Of a stretch of DNA of 64,000 bases, positions 1 through 12,680 are shown in pieces (position 1 is the first letter of the stretch; every line of letters starts with the position of its first letter). The position numbers and the translations under genes were made by a program. Source of the stretch: Bugulina stolonifera (taxonomy: Eukaryota; Bryozoa; Gymnolaemata; Cheilostomatida; Bugulidae); NCBI GenBank assembly GCA_935421135.1, contig OW285192.1, positions 3,701,501 through 3,765,500 on the forward strand, in the 5' to 3' direction. The notes beneath the pieces are model-generated. The model ran no database searches. It was not told where the DNA came from and was given only the letters and a program-made list of their open reading frames with translations.

Positions 1-3000
1 CATCAACAGAGTAGACAAGTCCTACATGTATTTAACATTGTTCATTTTCTTTCAAAATCACCTTCTTTTACATTCAAAACAATTTTTAAACTATCTGGGT
101 CAATGCAATAAATTTGATCACAATTTCGGTAAAAACCTTCAGCATCAGCACTATCTACTTTGAATGAATGTTACTGGTGTTCCTCGGTTTGGCTCACCTG
201 ACTGGAAAAAAAGAATTTTTACTAATTTATATTGCATAGAGCAGTGAGCAGTGAGTGAGCAGATGCAACTTTCAGACTGTACGCCTTAAATTTTGATGCG
301 TTCAGCATAGTTGTCTGGATCTGCTTTTAGTTTTTCACGATATTTACGCTACGTTCAGCAGAAGTGGTCTTACACTTATTGATGCAGGAAATAAACTGAC
401 CCAACAATTTTAGAATGACAAAGAGGACATAGCTAGGCTACTCAGTCACACATAAAGTATTTAACTGGATCTGCTGTCTAGCCACTTCATACTAGGAAAA
501 AACATTGTGTAATAGAATGAGAAGTTTGATTATAGGATTCCGAGTCTGTTAGCTGGGCACAGTCGACAAAGGAAGCTTTACTCAGTTACATTACGTTGTT
601 TTACAGTCTCTTTTATCTTTACCCATCTTCAATCAAGCAACATACTCATATTTGGACTGTAATACAGTTCCATATAGGCTCCTTACTTTGGACTTAAGGG
701 GCTTTGCAACGGTGACACATTGCCGTTGCATCGGTGACACGTTGCAACAGTGACGGAAAATCAGGCAAAATATATGGGATAGCAAAAAATTAGAATAGTA
801 GTCTTGTTAATATCACAAAGTTAATTTAGAATCTCAAAAATAATGTTTTTAAATTAAATAGCAAGAGTGCCAGGTTAACTTTTTCATGTTTTCTGTCACC
901 GTTGCAACAAGGGGTAAGCCTTCAAATAAAGGCCTGTATTAGGAAAACCGTACTATTTTCATAACTTTTAATGGTCGTTATAAGAAATATGCACTACAAG
1001 GAACCAGCTAATATGAATTTTGGTTGTTCAAACAACTCATTGTGATTCTATATGCGTTTCAACCTTTCTCACATTTTGAGCACGAAATGGCGTCCACATT
1101 GTTGTGCATCTGACAGTAATTTTCCCCATCAATACATTGTGGTATGTGTTGATAAATTGTGGAACTATACAATTTCAAATGTTCTTTAACAGATTTTAGA
1201 AGAAAATATGTGAAAATTTCATTTTGAAAATTTATCACAAATTTCATTTATTTATGTAAATTTATTTATTTATTGTAAATTAGGCTATATCAACAGTGAT
1301 AAAAATGCGATGCTCATAGAGAAGTACCAAAATATATGAATTTGGACCATGTCTCCCCATCTCCTAATTTCCAGCAGGACATCTATTTTAGATAAATAAT
1401 ATAGGTGAGTTAGATAAGATATTTAGCTAAGGAAAATAATAATGTTCCAGTTTGATATAAGGCTATTACCGAATTTGTGACAACGGCATGGAAATGCTAA
1501 TCAAAAAACGGACGTTTAGTAGAAGCAAGACTTCCAATGGATATTTTATCGTATAAATTCCTAACATGCATGTCTCAAATAGAAACGCAATTAAAGCTCA
1601 AAAATATCCGCCTTCCAATTGAGAATTACGAAGTATTCCCTTATCCTGCGCTTATATCAGTGAAATACACTACTGAAGGCCTACACGATTATAAAAGACT
1701 GATATTTCTATTGTGGTAAGGACAATTGGATTAAAAGGTACCACAAAATCAACAAAGAAAACAACTTTTCCTGCTTTAATTTTGAGAAAGTACAAAGGCT
1801 ATATCGTTTACTGTTTGATCTTGCGCCTACCACTTGACTTGTATGGTCTACCAATCAGAGCATTATTTGACACTAAAACAGTGAGGGACTAATATAATAG
1901 TGATGGAGTTCAGTCATTGGTTAGGTGTCGACACTCCTTCCCCCTTCAATCAGATACAGAAAAAGAAGACCTAGTACCGGATTAACTGACTCTAATCAGT
2001 CTAATGTGAGCAGCTGAGCTAGTTGGTGTGGTCACTCTGTGAGTGTTGTATAGAGAAAAAACATTCCATAAAGTAGCCTAGGCCCCGATAGGAAAGTATC
2101 GCAAGACAACTGAAGTATTGAATGGAATAGTCATAGCATTAGTTAAAATGTAGTCCTAGGAAGAAAACTGATAGTTGACTTGAAAAATAATACTATGAGA
2201 CATAAGTAGTATTTGTACTTGTAGACACTGTACTAACATCGAAGCCCACTACCAACTAATAGCCTACTAACTAAGGCTGCTGTGAGGTGTATTCAGTATT
2301 GTAACTATCACTGCAAATAGAGAGTGGGAGTAGGTGAAGTGCTGACCTAAGAGTAACTTAATATAAATTTAGTCTGTAGTAGTAAGACCTATGAACATGG
2401 TAATAGTGAGGGTCCTAGTCATAAAGATAAATAGACAGTCAAGTTATGGCAGTGAAGAGTGATAGTCAGTGAGCTCAATGCACCACCATAGCCAGCTACT
2501 GATTTCTAGACCTTGCAGGCCACATATAACTCACCTTCACCGTTGTTTTGTGTGCAACTACAACAACTTGATAATGTGTGTATTATAAATGTAACAAATG
2601 TTAAGTCGAAGTGCCGTTTCCAATGCATTTTCGAGATAGTTTCCATTTGGCCCTTCGCCATGATCCTAGCAATAATTCACAATAATATTTTGCTTGCGCT
2701 CCGCATTTTCGCTTGTAGCGCAGAACCGTTTATCAACAGCCTGCGGGTCGACCAGAATCCCGCCTGCTATTTTTGTTCCCTTTGATAAAGAAAATAGGCA
2801 AACATGAATGGTGAGTCACCTGTAAATGATTTATATAATTTTATTCAAAAGTAGCAAACTTCTATTTTTACCGTAATATAGTTACAAATAATTAAAGTAT
2901 TGTAAAAGTATTTTCTGACAGATTACATACGTGAATATGTTTGCACTGACTCAGTGCAATAACATGCCAACAGAATTCCACGTGTTACAATAATTATCAC

Positions 3001-4099
3001 CATCAGCCCCTTTTAGATGTCCCTGTAGTTAGCCTGAGATGTTTAGTATTAGTTGAAGAACATCTCGTCTGAAGCATTGACAAGGACGATAACTTCAGCA
3101 TATATTATCATAAAGCTCACCCGCTGCTAAAGGCCCTACGTGCAAGAATAGGGCTATTAGTAGTCAAAATAGATGCGAGCGGATAAAATATCAAGGAATT
3201 TTTTTGACCATGGTACGCATGCATTAACATTGATCATTAGGCTTAGCTTAAGTGGTAAATATACCAACCTAAAATATATAGTTAATATGAAATTCAGGTG
3301 ATATTGGCCATTGGGTTAACTCTCTGATTTTTAACGCTGTTGCTGTATGTGTAGGGCCTATTGATTTTCAGTTGATTAAAGCAGTTTCGTTTACATGTTG
3401 ATGTTTGTTCCTAAAAGCCAAGGCAAGAGTTAGAGTAGAGAAGAGTTCAGTTGAATTGTTATTGGAATTATTGTTGTATTATAATTATATTATTATTAAA
3501 CTCGTTTCATTACAGTGATGTAATAGTATTGTTATTGTAATTATAGTTATAGTAAAAGTAATGGCTGTTATTACTTACTTGCATTGTATTGGTCTTTCGT
3601 GGAATGAATCAGACAGACCAGAATTTTAAAAAAATTGAAATAAACTTTTTTCAATCTATATGATGGTGCATGTAATCTATTTGACATCACATAAACATAA
3701 TACTTGCCAAACTTTCTACCGAGGACCATCAGAGACACCAGAGGAACGAAAAATTAAAAGACAAAGACAGCATTTAGCTGGAAACAGAGGGTGGTAGCTC
3801 ATGCCGCTGCTAAGTGGACTACCGATGCATCCACTGACGAAGATTAAACAGCAAGTTTCTGTTACCCCCTGAGACCAAACCCTTCTGCACACTGTTAACC
3901 AAATGAGGCGCTCCTTTTACTCTTAAGGTTCCTGAGTGTTCGATGTCTTCAAAGGTATTGCTATAGCATTGATGGCAGCAGTGGGATGCTAGGGGACTCA
4001 CGGCTCGTTGTAGTGGGAAAAATGTAGTGGAACTGTCCAGCTGTGAGTGTGGGCTTTTAGCCGCTAGTCATATGGTTGTCGAAGCTTCCCTTTTTGGAG
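1..4099. other. intergenic, no gene recognised
   Basis: AT-rich sequence with only short scattered open frames and no recognisable domain. A possible MITE lies near 699-916. I see no convincing exon or RNA gene. Confidence 0.5.
699..916. repeat. possible MITE with TTGCAACGGTGAC inverted ends
   Basis: TTTGCAACGGTGAC near 703 is mirrored by its inverse GTCACCGTTGCAAC near 895-909, and a further internal half-copy lies near 720-745. The spacing of about 200 bp suits a small non-autonomous DNA transposon. No clear target duplication was found, so the ends are approximate. Confidence 0.35.
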
Positions 4100-4182
4100 T
4101 TGCCGAGATGGCCACGATGGTAGCAGCTTCAGTCATATGCTAGGCGGAGTGCCCCAGGTTGGCGATTCGAGGCCGCGCAGTG
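4100..4182 (+). repeat. tRNA-like SINE head (Leu-type)
   Basis: The segment has an A-box-like GATGGCCACGATGGT and, about 50 bp on, a B-box-like GGCGATTCGAGGC, as in a tRNA-Leu-derived pol III promoter. There is no matching acceptor stem, so a SINE head is more likely than a functional tRNA. Confidence 0.4.
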
Positions 4183-4861
4183 AAAATGTTTAGTATATAG
4201 ACCTCTAATTATTTAAATATTGATATATTACAAATAATAATTTTTTTAAAGATGTAACATTTAGTGCAAATCTGGGGGAAATAGGGAGTTTATAACAAAA
4301 TGGAAGTAGGGTTCCAAGATCTAGAGTATGTGTTGTGTCCTATAATAGGTTAGTATACACCACGTTGAGACCATGAATGGCAAACGTACAAAACTCATTC
4401 ATTTAGGCCCCCTATATAGTGTTCAAAACTCTGCTTGAATAGCATTCATATACAATTAGCTAAAAAGCATAGGCCTAATAATAAAAGCATATAAATAGTT
4501 TCAACATTATCTAAACTACCAGTTTCGTAGTTTAGGAGCTCAGCTTGCATACTCATGACAGTATGGTAAATATTTCTATATCATTGGGTTGAGCGAGACT
4601 AGCCTGCTAAACTGAATTACCCCTCAAACATTATCTTATGCCAATGCTACAGCACTGCTACATAATGGCAACAGTAGAATAGATAGTCATGTAGTTGGGG
4701 TTGTTTTGATCGAAAATAAACATAAAGTAGTAAGAAATTGAGAATTTGGAAATCCTCGCTAGCTAAATCATAATTTTATTTTCAAGATGATGTGCAACTT
4801 TCTTAGGTTGAGTGTCTCTAGTTGGATTTAATGCTGCTTTAAAGTTACAGCATTTACAGAA

Positions 4862-5156
4862 TAAAACTCGCCGGATTATACTCCTCGGCGTGACTAGCCC
4901 CTAGCAGCTTGCACTGCCAGGTGCCAGTGCTGGCAAACTCCCTGTGAGAAAGGCCCAGATGACATGGCCTTTTTTGGCAGGAGTAGAGGAGTTGCCTTGA
5001 AGCCATGCTGGCTTGCATGACCTCAAGGACTTTTATATGAGGCACAGGAACAATTGTGGCTGGATGCTCTTCCTAACACCATCGTACTGGGATTCGAACC
5101 TGGAACCTTCAGCATGAAAGCTCAGCATTCTAACTGCTCGGCCATGACTGCTCCCT
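4862..5156 (-). repeat. SINE family 1, copy 1
   Basis: Read on the minus strand, it begins with a tRNA-like head: A box TGGCCGAGCAGTTAG and a perfect B box GGTTCGAATCC. A core containing GTTAGGAAGAGCATCC follows, then a body of about 180 bp. A second copy, nearly identical over the body, lies at 54626-54895 in the same orientation. Two dispersed copies with a tRNA head fit a pol III SINE. Confidence 0.65.
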
Positions 5157-5764
5157 CACAACATTTACAGAATGCTCAAGTTTTATTGGCAGGTAAATCA
5201 GTGACGTCAGGCAGATGATCAAACACATGCTATTCTAATTCAAATATCTCTAAATCATCTGCTTACATTTCGATATCATCAAGCACAAGTGCAAAGTACA
5301 TATTCAACTACTGATGTGAGGACGGAATTTAAATTATGTTCCAATGATTTGTAGAAAAACTCAACAAAATTTGGCTAGTTTGTAAGGATTTGCTACCATG
5401 GCTTCCATCAGCCAATATGAACACAAAAGACTATTATTCAGCTTTCTTTTTTAATTCAAACTGAGCATAAAGCTACAACTATAGAATTGTCTATAATTAA
5501 AGTTTTGGTTGACTTTCTTTGTCAATTTGAATAGCATCACATACTAGCTACAGGACAAGTAACATCACCTGAAATACTGGTATTTCCAGATAAATATTTC
5601 TGAACGTTTGACAGAGCACAATATTTGCATGTTCTTCAAAGTAAAATTTCACCCATGTAGAGATTGTCAACCTAGACATATTGTACATTAATTGAAAGCT
5701 AAAAATATGTTCCACACAACTAGTGTAGTGAAACTCTTGAAAGATATACTATTCTAAAAACACT

Positions 5765-6320
5765 TTGTCCCCAGTGCCAAATCTGATTAAAAGACCTAAA
5801 CTACAAATAAACCCTCTGAGTCTGTTTACTACTTACTATCTGTCTTATATATCTTCCATGCATCTATTGAGAGAAGTCAACTCCCAAATAAGTGGTCTAA
5901 CGCCCTCTGCCACAACAGTTCACAAGAAAAGCCTTGCTAACAATCTCAATAACTACAATCCAGTTTCACTAACACACACACACCCTTCGAGGTGTCATTT
6001 TTAGGTCTGTCTTGTGAAACGCAACTATGCACCATGTTTCATAATATTTCCAAGCGGTAAATACTAAATAGCAACTCCTGTGGTAGCTCTTGACTTCAAG
6101 AAAGCCCCTGACAATGTTCTGCACCCCCTGCTGCTCAAGGAAGTTGAATTACCTAACATCCACTCAGAAGTTTATATTTTACCCAGAAATTTTTATATCA
6201 GACCTTGTAAATACAAGGTAAGAAAAGTCTGAAAATCGGGAAATATTTGAAGGTGTGTCTGATACTGGTCAATGTTACCAAATTGCCAGTGGAGTGAGGT
6301 TAAAGCATATACTCCAATAA
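5765..6320 (+). pseudogene. decayed non-LTR retrotransposon reverse-transcriptase fragment
   Basis: Several reading frames carry fragments typical of LINE (Jockey/CR1-like) reverse transcriptase. Near 5915-5975 there is VHKK followed by NNYNPVSLT, resembling the HKKG...NYRPVSLT block. Near 6080-6150 there is VVALDFKKAPDNVLHPLLL, which matches RT motif A (LDFxKAFD) with F changed to P. Near 6285 there is a remnant IASGV resembling the SGVPQGS block. The frames are out of register and contain stops, and no YxDD motif is visible. This is a dead 5'/3'-truncated copy. Confidence 0.6.
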
Positions 6321-8059
6321 CATATAGGCCTACTTGTATGTAAAGCAAATTTGGAATGATGTTACTGATTGCAAGTTTAATTTTCTAAACGACAATCCTT
6401 CCCACCAGTAATGTCTTTTAAACTGGTTTTTTATGTCAACACACCTCACCTGTTGGAAATTCTGAGTTGGCACTCATATATTATATTCAATGGGTAGTCA
6501 TGAAAGAGAGAGTCTTCCCAGGCTACATTATTTCGGCTTATACCAAAAAATACAAATCATTTCTCACTAACTTTGCTTTAAGTATAACTTTAGATGATGT
6601 ATATTCGCTGTGGTCTAATTCCATAATAGTTAATTTTGATTTGAAGCTAGCTGACCAACATAAGGTACTCGACGATAAGGTCGGGTAGGTGTCACAGTAG
6701 TTTCCATTATCCATCTTGACTGTACCTTGAGTTTCGAAGAGGAGGAGAGGGGTTACCATACTCTTCTCATTGTGGCAATAACCTCACTTTTTGATTACTT
6801 TAAACCAGCTTCTCAACACTGTATTATCATAGATTTATCTGATTTACATGTACATGTACATATGTATTCACTTAGGGGCTCACCGGTTTTGTTATTTACA
6901 TAATGATATTTAATTTTATATGCGGTACCTTCTTGTAAAGAAGTTTATCTATGAGCAAACGGAGACTTGATTCTACATTTTGTAGAAGCAGCCTTTCCTT
7001 GACTGTAGTTTGACCCCGAGGCTCTGCAGAACCTGACCGCTACCTGGCCCTGGCCTAGGTGTGAATCTCAGTCAGGGACAGACTATTTTCTCAATGTGTG
7101 AGACCAATTCTCTAGATGCTCATAAATCAATTTTCTTACAAGAAAAATATCACATTATATAAAGCGTATAGGCAAATCCTCTATTTGATTTTGCATTACA
7201 CTATGAGCCTTACTCTGGAACCAAATGCTCCATACTATTATGGTGAAGATACGTCATACTAGCCCTGAAACCTGCTTTCTAGCATCTTAGTATTGCATTA
7301 GGTAAATGATAGTGTGATAAAAGGCCAGTCCTGAATGGTTATATTACAAAACAGGTTTGGAATAGACTAACAGGTTGTTTCTTCAGTGTGAAACTACATA
7401 GGCATATATACTGTCCTCTAAGCTCCTATGTGCGTCAGCTTTGCCTTTCCCTATTAAAGTTAACCTCCTGGCAATTGTCCATTAAATAGGTAGCCATGGG
7501 GTTCTTGCTGTTTTATAACCTGGTTTACTCATGCTTTCCATATTTTGTGTTTTAGATCTTGTGATCATATGAAAGTAGTCTCAAACTAAGTTAACGCTGG
7601 TTATACACCCTACTACCAGTCACAGGTTAAGGGAACACTGGTTATACACCTCATTAGTAGTCACAGATGTATCAGGTTTGTAGTAGCATATGTTTATCTT
7701 GATACATCGGTAGTAATAGAGTGTACATGTATGTACATGATTTTACACCCACTAGCCAGTATCTTAGCAAATGTTATGTAAACATTGTGTACCACTGCTA
7801 TGATTTCCTTGTCACCAAGTACATATTTGCTCTTTGTAAATATTACATCAAATATTGACTTAAAAACTTCAAAAATAGCTCTAGCACTCTTCTTAGCCTC
7901 TATTTGGGATTACACATTGGAAGTACATGTAAGCTGACTAGGTAGAATAAGACCTAGTATAAGGCTTGCAATAGTAGGACATTTCACATCTAGTGTATCT
8001 ACCATGCCGTACTGCATCTACATGAACTGTTGTAACAGGTTATATACACTCTGCTGTAG
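6321..8059. other. intergenic, no gene recognised
   Basis: No supported exon. A short two-copy tandem (GGTTATACACC... near 7600 and 7640) and TACATGTA-type palindromes occur. The ELMOD gene may have its promoter or a 5' non-coding exon here, but I cannot place either. Confidence 0.45.
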
Positions 8060-8104
8060 TTACTAGTCTACATAGGACAGCTAGTATCCTACTACACGTG
8101 GCCC

Positions 8105-11100
8105 ATGTTTAAGTGGATAGTCACGCATGTAACTGGTAGATGTGAACTGTTAAGGATTCAATACGAGGAGCAGCCTGGGTTCTATCGAACTTCTAAGACA
8201 GGTAGGGGGATAGATTGACTGTACCGCATGATATAATGCTGTTATAGTATAATGTGATGTAACGTGGTTTAACAGGTTCACAGCGGCATGCTTATCTTAG
8301 ACCAACTGACAGTTTGTCTCTGCTCTATGTTCTATGCTCTTGTCTCATTGCCTGATCACAATTATACGGATTCAAAGCTATCACAGTTGTACACATGGTA
8401 GAGAATGTGTCTTCTAGACTATTCAGTGATACACTCTCTTACTAGCCTACATCATTATTTTATCTGTTTATTTGTAGAGGTATCGCTCAGGAATTCAAAA
8501 ACTGCTCTATGTAAAGATGTGTTGTCAAAGTCCAGCAACAAACCGATGTCTGACCGTATTATAGCTGTAATGAAAGCTAAGAAAATAGTAGCTGACAAAC
8601 ACCCCATGTAAGAATTATACCTCCCCCAATCATGCGTGTGTATACATTATACCTCCACCAATCACATATGTGCATACATTATACCTCCACCAATCACATG
8701 TGTGCATACATTATACCTCCACTATTCTCATGTGTGCATACATTATACCTCCACCAATCACATGTGTGCATACATTATACCTCCACCAATCACATGTGTG
8801 CATACATTCTACTTCCACCAATCACATGTGTGCATACATTCTACCTCCACCAATCACATATGTGCATACATTCTACCTCCACCAATCACAGGTGTGCATA
8901 CATTATACCTCCACCAATCGCAGGTGTGCATACATAGGTGTACATGTACATTGTGCTTCCACCAATCACATGTGTGCATACTTTGTAGATTTAGACCAAG
9001 GTTCACTGAATGTGTGGACAGGATCACAGGCTATACACATTTAGTTGAAGAGCTGGAGCTGCTTAGGAAAGAAAAGTATGAAGAAGGGAAACACCAGAAA
9101 CAGCTATTAGATGTAAGTTGTCTGGTTGTCTCTCTGTAGCTGGCTGTCTCTCTAGCTGTCTGTCTATCTAGCTGGCTGTCTATCTAGCTGGCTGTCTCTG
9201 TAGCTGGCTGTCTCTGTAGCTGGCTGTCTGTCTATTCAGCTGGCTGTCTGTCTATCCAGCTGGCTGTCTGTCTATCTAGCTGGCTATCTCCCTAGCTGGC
9301 TGTTGAATCACGGTTGTTACCTTATAGACTCTATCAGAGAATTTTATTATAGGACGAATGTACAGTAATATAATGAATGCTATATTATACTCTATCCGTA
9401 TGTATGTATGTATGTATAAATATTAGCATGGTGAGCTTGACAATTAATTATCACCTAATTTCACTACACACAGAACTACACTCAGACATGGCTACATGTG
9501 TAGGCCTATGCACTAGGTAATACTCTCAGTGTTGTATTAAATTAATCATAACAACACTTACCCTTTAATGATTCAATGATTAAAAAGTTTAATTAATAAG
9601 TTCCCCCTATATTAACAACTTGTTATTTAACCTTGTGATAACATTACTTTGAACTTAGTGATCAGCAATGTACATTCATACCACTGTTATGAATATGGTT
9701 GACAAAGCTAATGATGTTACTGATATTGCATGCAATATTACAATTATTCGTACGATGTACGACTTATTATTTTGTTATAGAGCTGGGAAATTATCTGCAC
9801 ATGTATATTGTTATGTAATTGTGTGTGCATGCTTCTAGCCATGGAGTTATTTATTACATCTTATAACTATAGAGTTTTTTACACATTGTATTATGGAATT
9901 TTTTGCCCATGCTTATAGTTATGTAAATACATACCCATGCTTATAGTGATGTAAATATATACCCATGTTTGTAGTTATGTAAATATATAACCATGTTTGT
10001 AGTTATGGAAGACACTGAAGCCAGACGAACCTCTGGCTGAAAGATTTACCAGGCAGTGGGGAGATATTGGCTTTCAGGGGGTGGATCCAGCCAGTGACTT
10101 CAGGGGCATGGGTCTACTTGGTTTGCTAAACCTAATGTAAGTAGCCTATAAGTATGTTAGTAGTTACCTTACAGTTGTATAAGTATACGTGTACATATAC
10201 CTACTATGTGTGGGGTACAGTACAGTTATATAAGTATACGTGTACAGGCACCTACTCTATGTGGGGTACAGTACAGTTATATAAGTATATGTGTGTATAT
10301 ACCTACTCTATGTGGGGTACCTCACAGTTATATAAGTATATGTGTACATATACTTACTCTATGTGGGGTACCTTACAGTTATACATGTATATGTGTACAT
10401 GTACCTACTCTATGTGGGGTACCTGTACAGTTATATAAGTATATGTGTGTATATACCTACTCTATGTGGGGTACCTCACAGTTATATAAGTATATGTGTA
10501 CATATACTTACTCTATGTGGGGTACCTTACAGTTATACATGTATATGTGTACATATACCTACTCTATGTGGGGTACCTGTGCAGTTATACATGTGTTATA
10601 CATATACATAATATATTCTATGTAGGTTGGTATTATACCTTAACCACCTCACTATAATATATACCATGTATAAGTACAGCTTCAGTCTGTATGACATGCA
10701 CATGTATCTCGGCCAATGTTCCTAATGTACACAGAGGTTTGTACTGTCCTCATTTACTCTGTAGATACTTCAGTGAAAAACACACGGATGTGGCCAGACA
10801 AACTCTGATACATTCCAACCACCCTAAATACGGGTAAGTCTGTATTTCCCCTTACAAAGCCACTCACACACTCCCCTACTCTCTGCCAATAACCTCTTCA
10901 GGTGTTGTGTATGTAGGATATGTACATAACATTGTATACAGACCTAGGTCGTATGCTATATACACAAGTACATTTGCTTGAACACTTTCAGAGTTCAAGT
11001 ACCCCAGATCTACACAACATAGTGTTGGCGTGTGTAATTAACAAGTATTTGAATCAGTTGTACGGCAACCTGCTGTCCAGTGTCAGCTCCATCGGGTTAC

Positions 11101-12445
11101 CAGCTCTCTGGAAGTGTTCTCTAGTAGAGTGGCTTATTACCGAGTTTAAAAATAATAATAACGTGTTAGTAACATGTGTAACCCACTTCTGATTTGCCAA
11201 CACTAATTGAAAATAAACAGGTAAATGGATCCACATGTATTGCGCTTGCGATGTTAGTTGCAATACATGAAAATTGTTTATTCGTAAACTAGATGCCTCC
11301 AGAGTGAGATCGGGTTTCCTACTGCGACATTGCATATCAACATTAAACCAATTGTGTCACATAGCTGTCCAGGTCATGTGACACTCATACATACTAAACA
11401 TGGGGTCTATCTTGGTTGGTTTACTTGGGTTTGAAATGGAATAAGTGTATTGTAACATTCAATCACCTCGTGCCAAATGACCTTCACCTAGAGAATTAAA
11501 CGTGGAGCATCACTCATAAATGGAGGCTTAGCACCATCTGATGATAATACTTTTCATGATTTTAATGTTTACAGAATAACTGAGCTAGTTTGGTTGTCAC
11601 TCATTCAAGAGAGAACAGCTGCAAGCAGAAGTTGTTGCCCTGACAGTGTGTAATAGTTACTATTGCTTACAAATATTATGTACACTAAAAGTACATCATA
11701 TAATATGATATACTTTGTAGATACTCATTTGCTATAGTTGGTATAAACCTGACTGAGCTGTGTATTAGACATCTCAATAATGGTTCACTAAAGAGACATT
11801 TCTATAACGCCGAAACAGCAAACCTTTCACTAGATGACTTCCATCAACTATACTGTAAGTTTATATTAATATATATATATATAATATAATATGTAGTATT
11901 ATATGTACATGTATGCTTACACTTTACAGCTGCACTAACTGTGTAATAGTAGTTGGTAGTTGTATTGGCATAGTATCAATAGTAATTATCTACCTTTGTA
12001 TATAGTTTTCTTGTAAACATGTAATTTCCCACTATTCAATGTTGCTACATGCGTAACTTGTGTATGTTAGCATAGTAATTGTCTGCTCTTGTATAATGTT
12101 GTATTGTACAATGTGTATATAACAGTAATTGTCTGCTCTTGTATATTGTTATATTATGTTACAACGTGTATATAACAGTAATTGTCTGCTCTTTTATATT
12201 GTTATGTTATACAATCTGTATAGTACAGCAATTTTCCACCCTTGTGTGTAATTGTAGGCTATATATTTGTGGAGTTCGATAAGCTGTGGATGAAAGAGAA
12301 ACCAAACATAATGCAGTTTAATGAGATGAGAGAAAAGTATGAGAAGAAACTAGATAAGACGCTGTCTAAGTCACATACTAGACTACCTCTACTTACAGAT
12401 ACTGGTGTCAGCAGTCCGTCTAATCTCATTGAGGAAGAGTGCTGA
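8105..12445 (+). CDS. ELMOD: ELMO domain-containing protein (ELMOD1/2-like)
   Basis: Exons: 8105-8201, 8478-8607, 8989-9112, 10003-10136, 10765-10833, 11721-11854, 12258-12445. All junctions are GT/AG and the phases match, giving 291 codons, close to the usual ELMOD length. ELMOD proteins are GTPase-activating proteins for Arf/Arl GTPases. Diagnostic blocks in order are VTGRCELLRI (exon 1), SLRNSK (exon 2), DIGFQGVDPASDFRGMGLLG (exon 4; contains the catalytic Arg of the WxDIGFQGxDPxxDFRGMGLLGL signature), YSFAIVGINLTEL (exon 6) and FVEFDKLWMKEKPNIMQFN (exon 7). The frame is open upstream of the chosen ATG back to about 8060 with hydrophobic residues like the vertebrate N-terminus, so the true start may be earlier. 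Introns 2, 3, 4 and 6 are largely tandem repeats. Family is certain; subtype is not. Confidence 0.88.
8610..8988 (+). repeat. 32-bp minisatellite filling ELMOD intron 2
   Basis: A unit like CCTCCACCAATCACATGTGT plus 12 bp repeats about 11 times, with 32-bp spacing between CCAATCACA blocks. It runs from just after the donor (8608) into the acceptor, so the intron is almost pure minisatellite. The long open frames across it are repeat artefacts. Confidence 0.9.
9115..9305 (+). repeat. short tandem repeat (TAGCTGGCTGTCTGTC type) at start of ELMOD intron 3
   Basis: About ten degenerate units of 16-20 bp built from TAGCTGGCTGTCT begin within a few bases of the donor at 9113. Confidence 0.85.
9906..10010 (+). 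repeat. 28-bp tandem repeat carrying the ELMOD exon 4 acceptor
   Basis: Four units of CCCATG(C/T)TT(A/G)TAGTTATG plus AT-rich sequence; the last unit supplies the acceptor TTTGTAG used at 10002. The earlier units carry near-identical acceptor-like TAG sites. Confidence 0.75.
10160..10600 (+). repeat. 51-bp minisatellite in ELMOD intron 4
   Basis: TATGTGGGGTACC recurs every 51 bp about eight times. Because 51 is a multiple of three, several frames stay open; these are not genes. Confidence 0.9.
12069..12257 (+). repeat. tandem repeat of about 55-60 bp ending at the ELMOD exon 7 acceptor
   Basis: CAGTAATTGTCTGCTCTTGT recurs three to four times and runs to the acceptor AATTGTAG at 12257. Confidence 0.75.
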
Positions 12446-12474
12446 TTCTCTCTCCGTGTATTCTATTTGATCAG

Positions 12475-12680
12475 ATGCAGTACATAAACAGTGTAGTATA
12501 TACAGTGTAGTATATACAGTACATAAGCAGTGTAGTATAATTATACAGTACATAAACAGTGTAGTATATACAGTACATAAACAGTGTAGTATATACAGTG
12601 TAGTATATACAGTACATAAACAGTGCCTACATAAAGTGTAGTATATACAGTACATAAACAGTGTAGTATATGCAGTACAC
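12475..12680 (+). repeat. tandem repeat downstream of ELMOD stop
   Basis: Repeats of ACATAAACAGTGTAGTATAT with variable spacing begin about 30 bp after the stop codon, probably in the 3' UTR. A possible polyadenylation hexamer AATAAA lies near 13024. Confidence 0.8.

Noticed and set aside
5041..5156. Functional tRNA gene
   Set aside because: Good A and B boxes but no closing acceptor stem, and a second long copy with a shared non-tRNA tail shows it is a SINE.
8632..9139. Overlapping long forward frames rich in Tyr/His/Cys
   Set aside because: Frames run through the 32-bp minisatellite in ELMOD intron 2; protein periodicity only mirrors the DNA repeat.
10154..10625. Three overlapping frames with repeated Tyr/Cys motifs
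   Set aside because: Produced by the 51-bp repeat (a multiple of three) in ELMOD intron 4.
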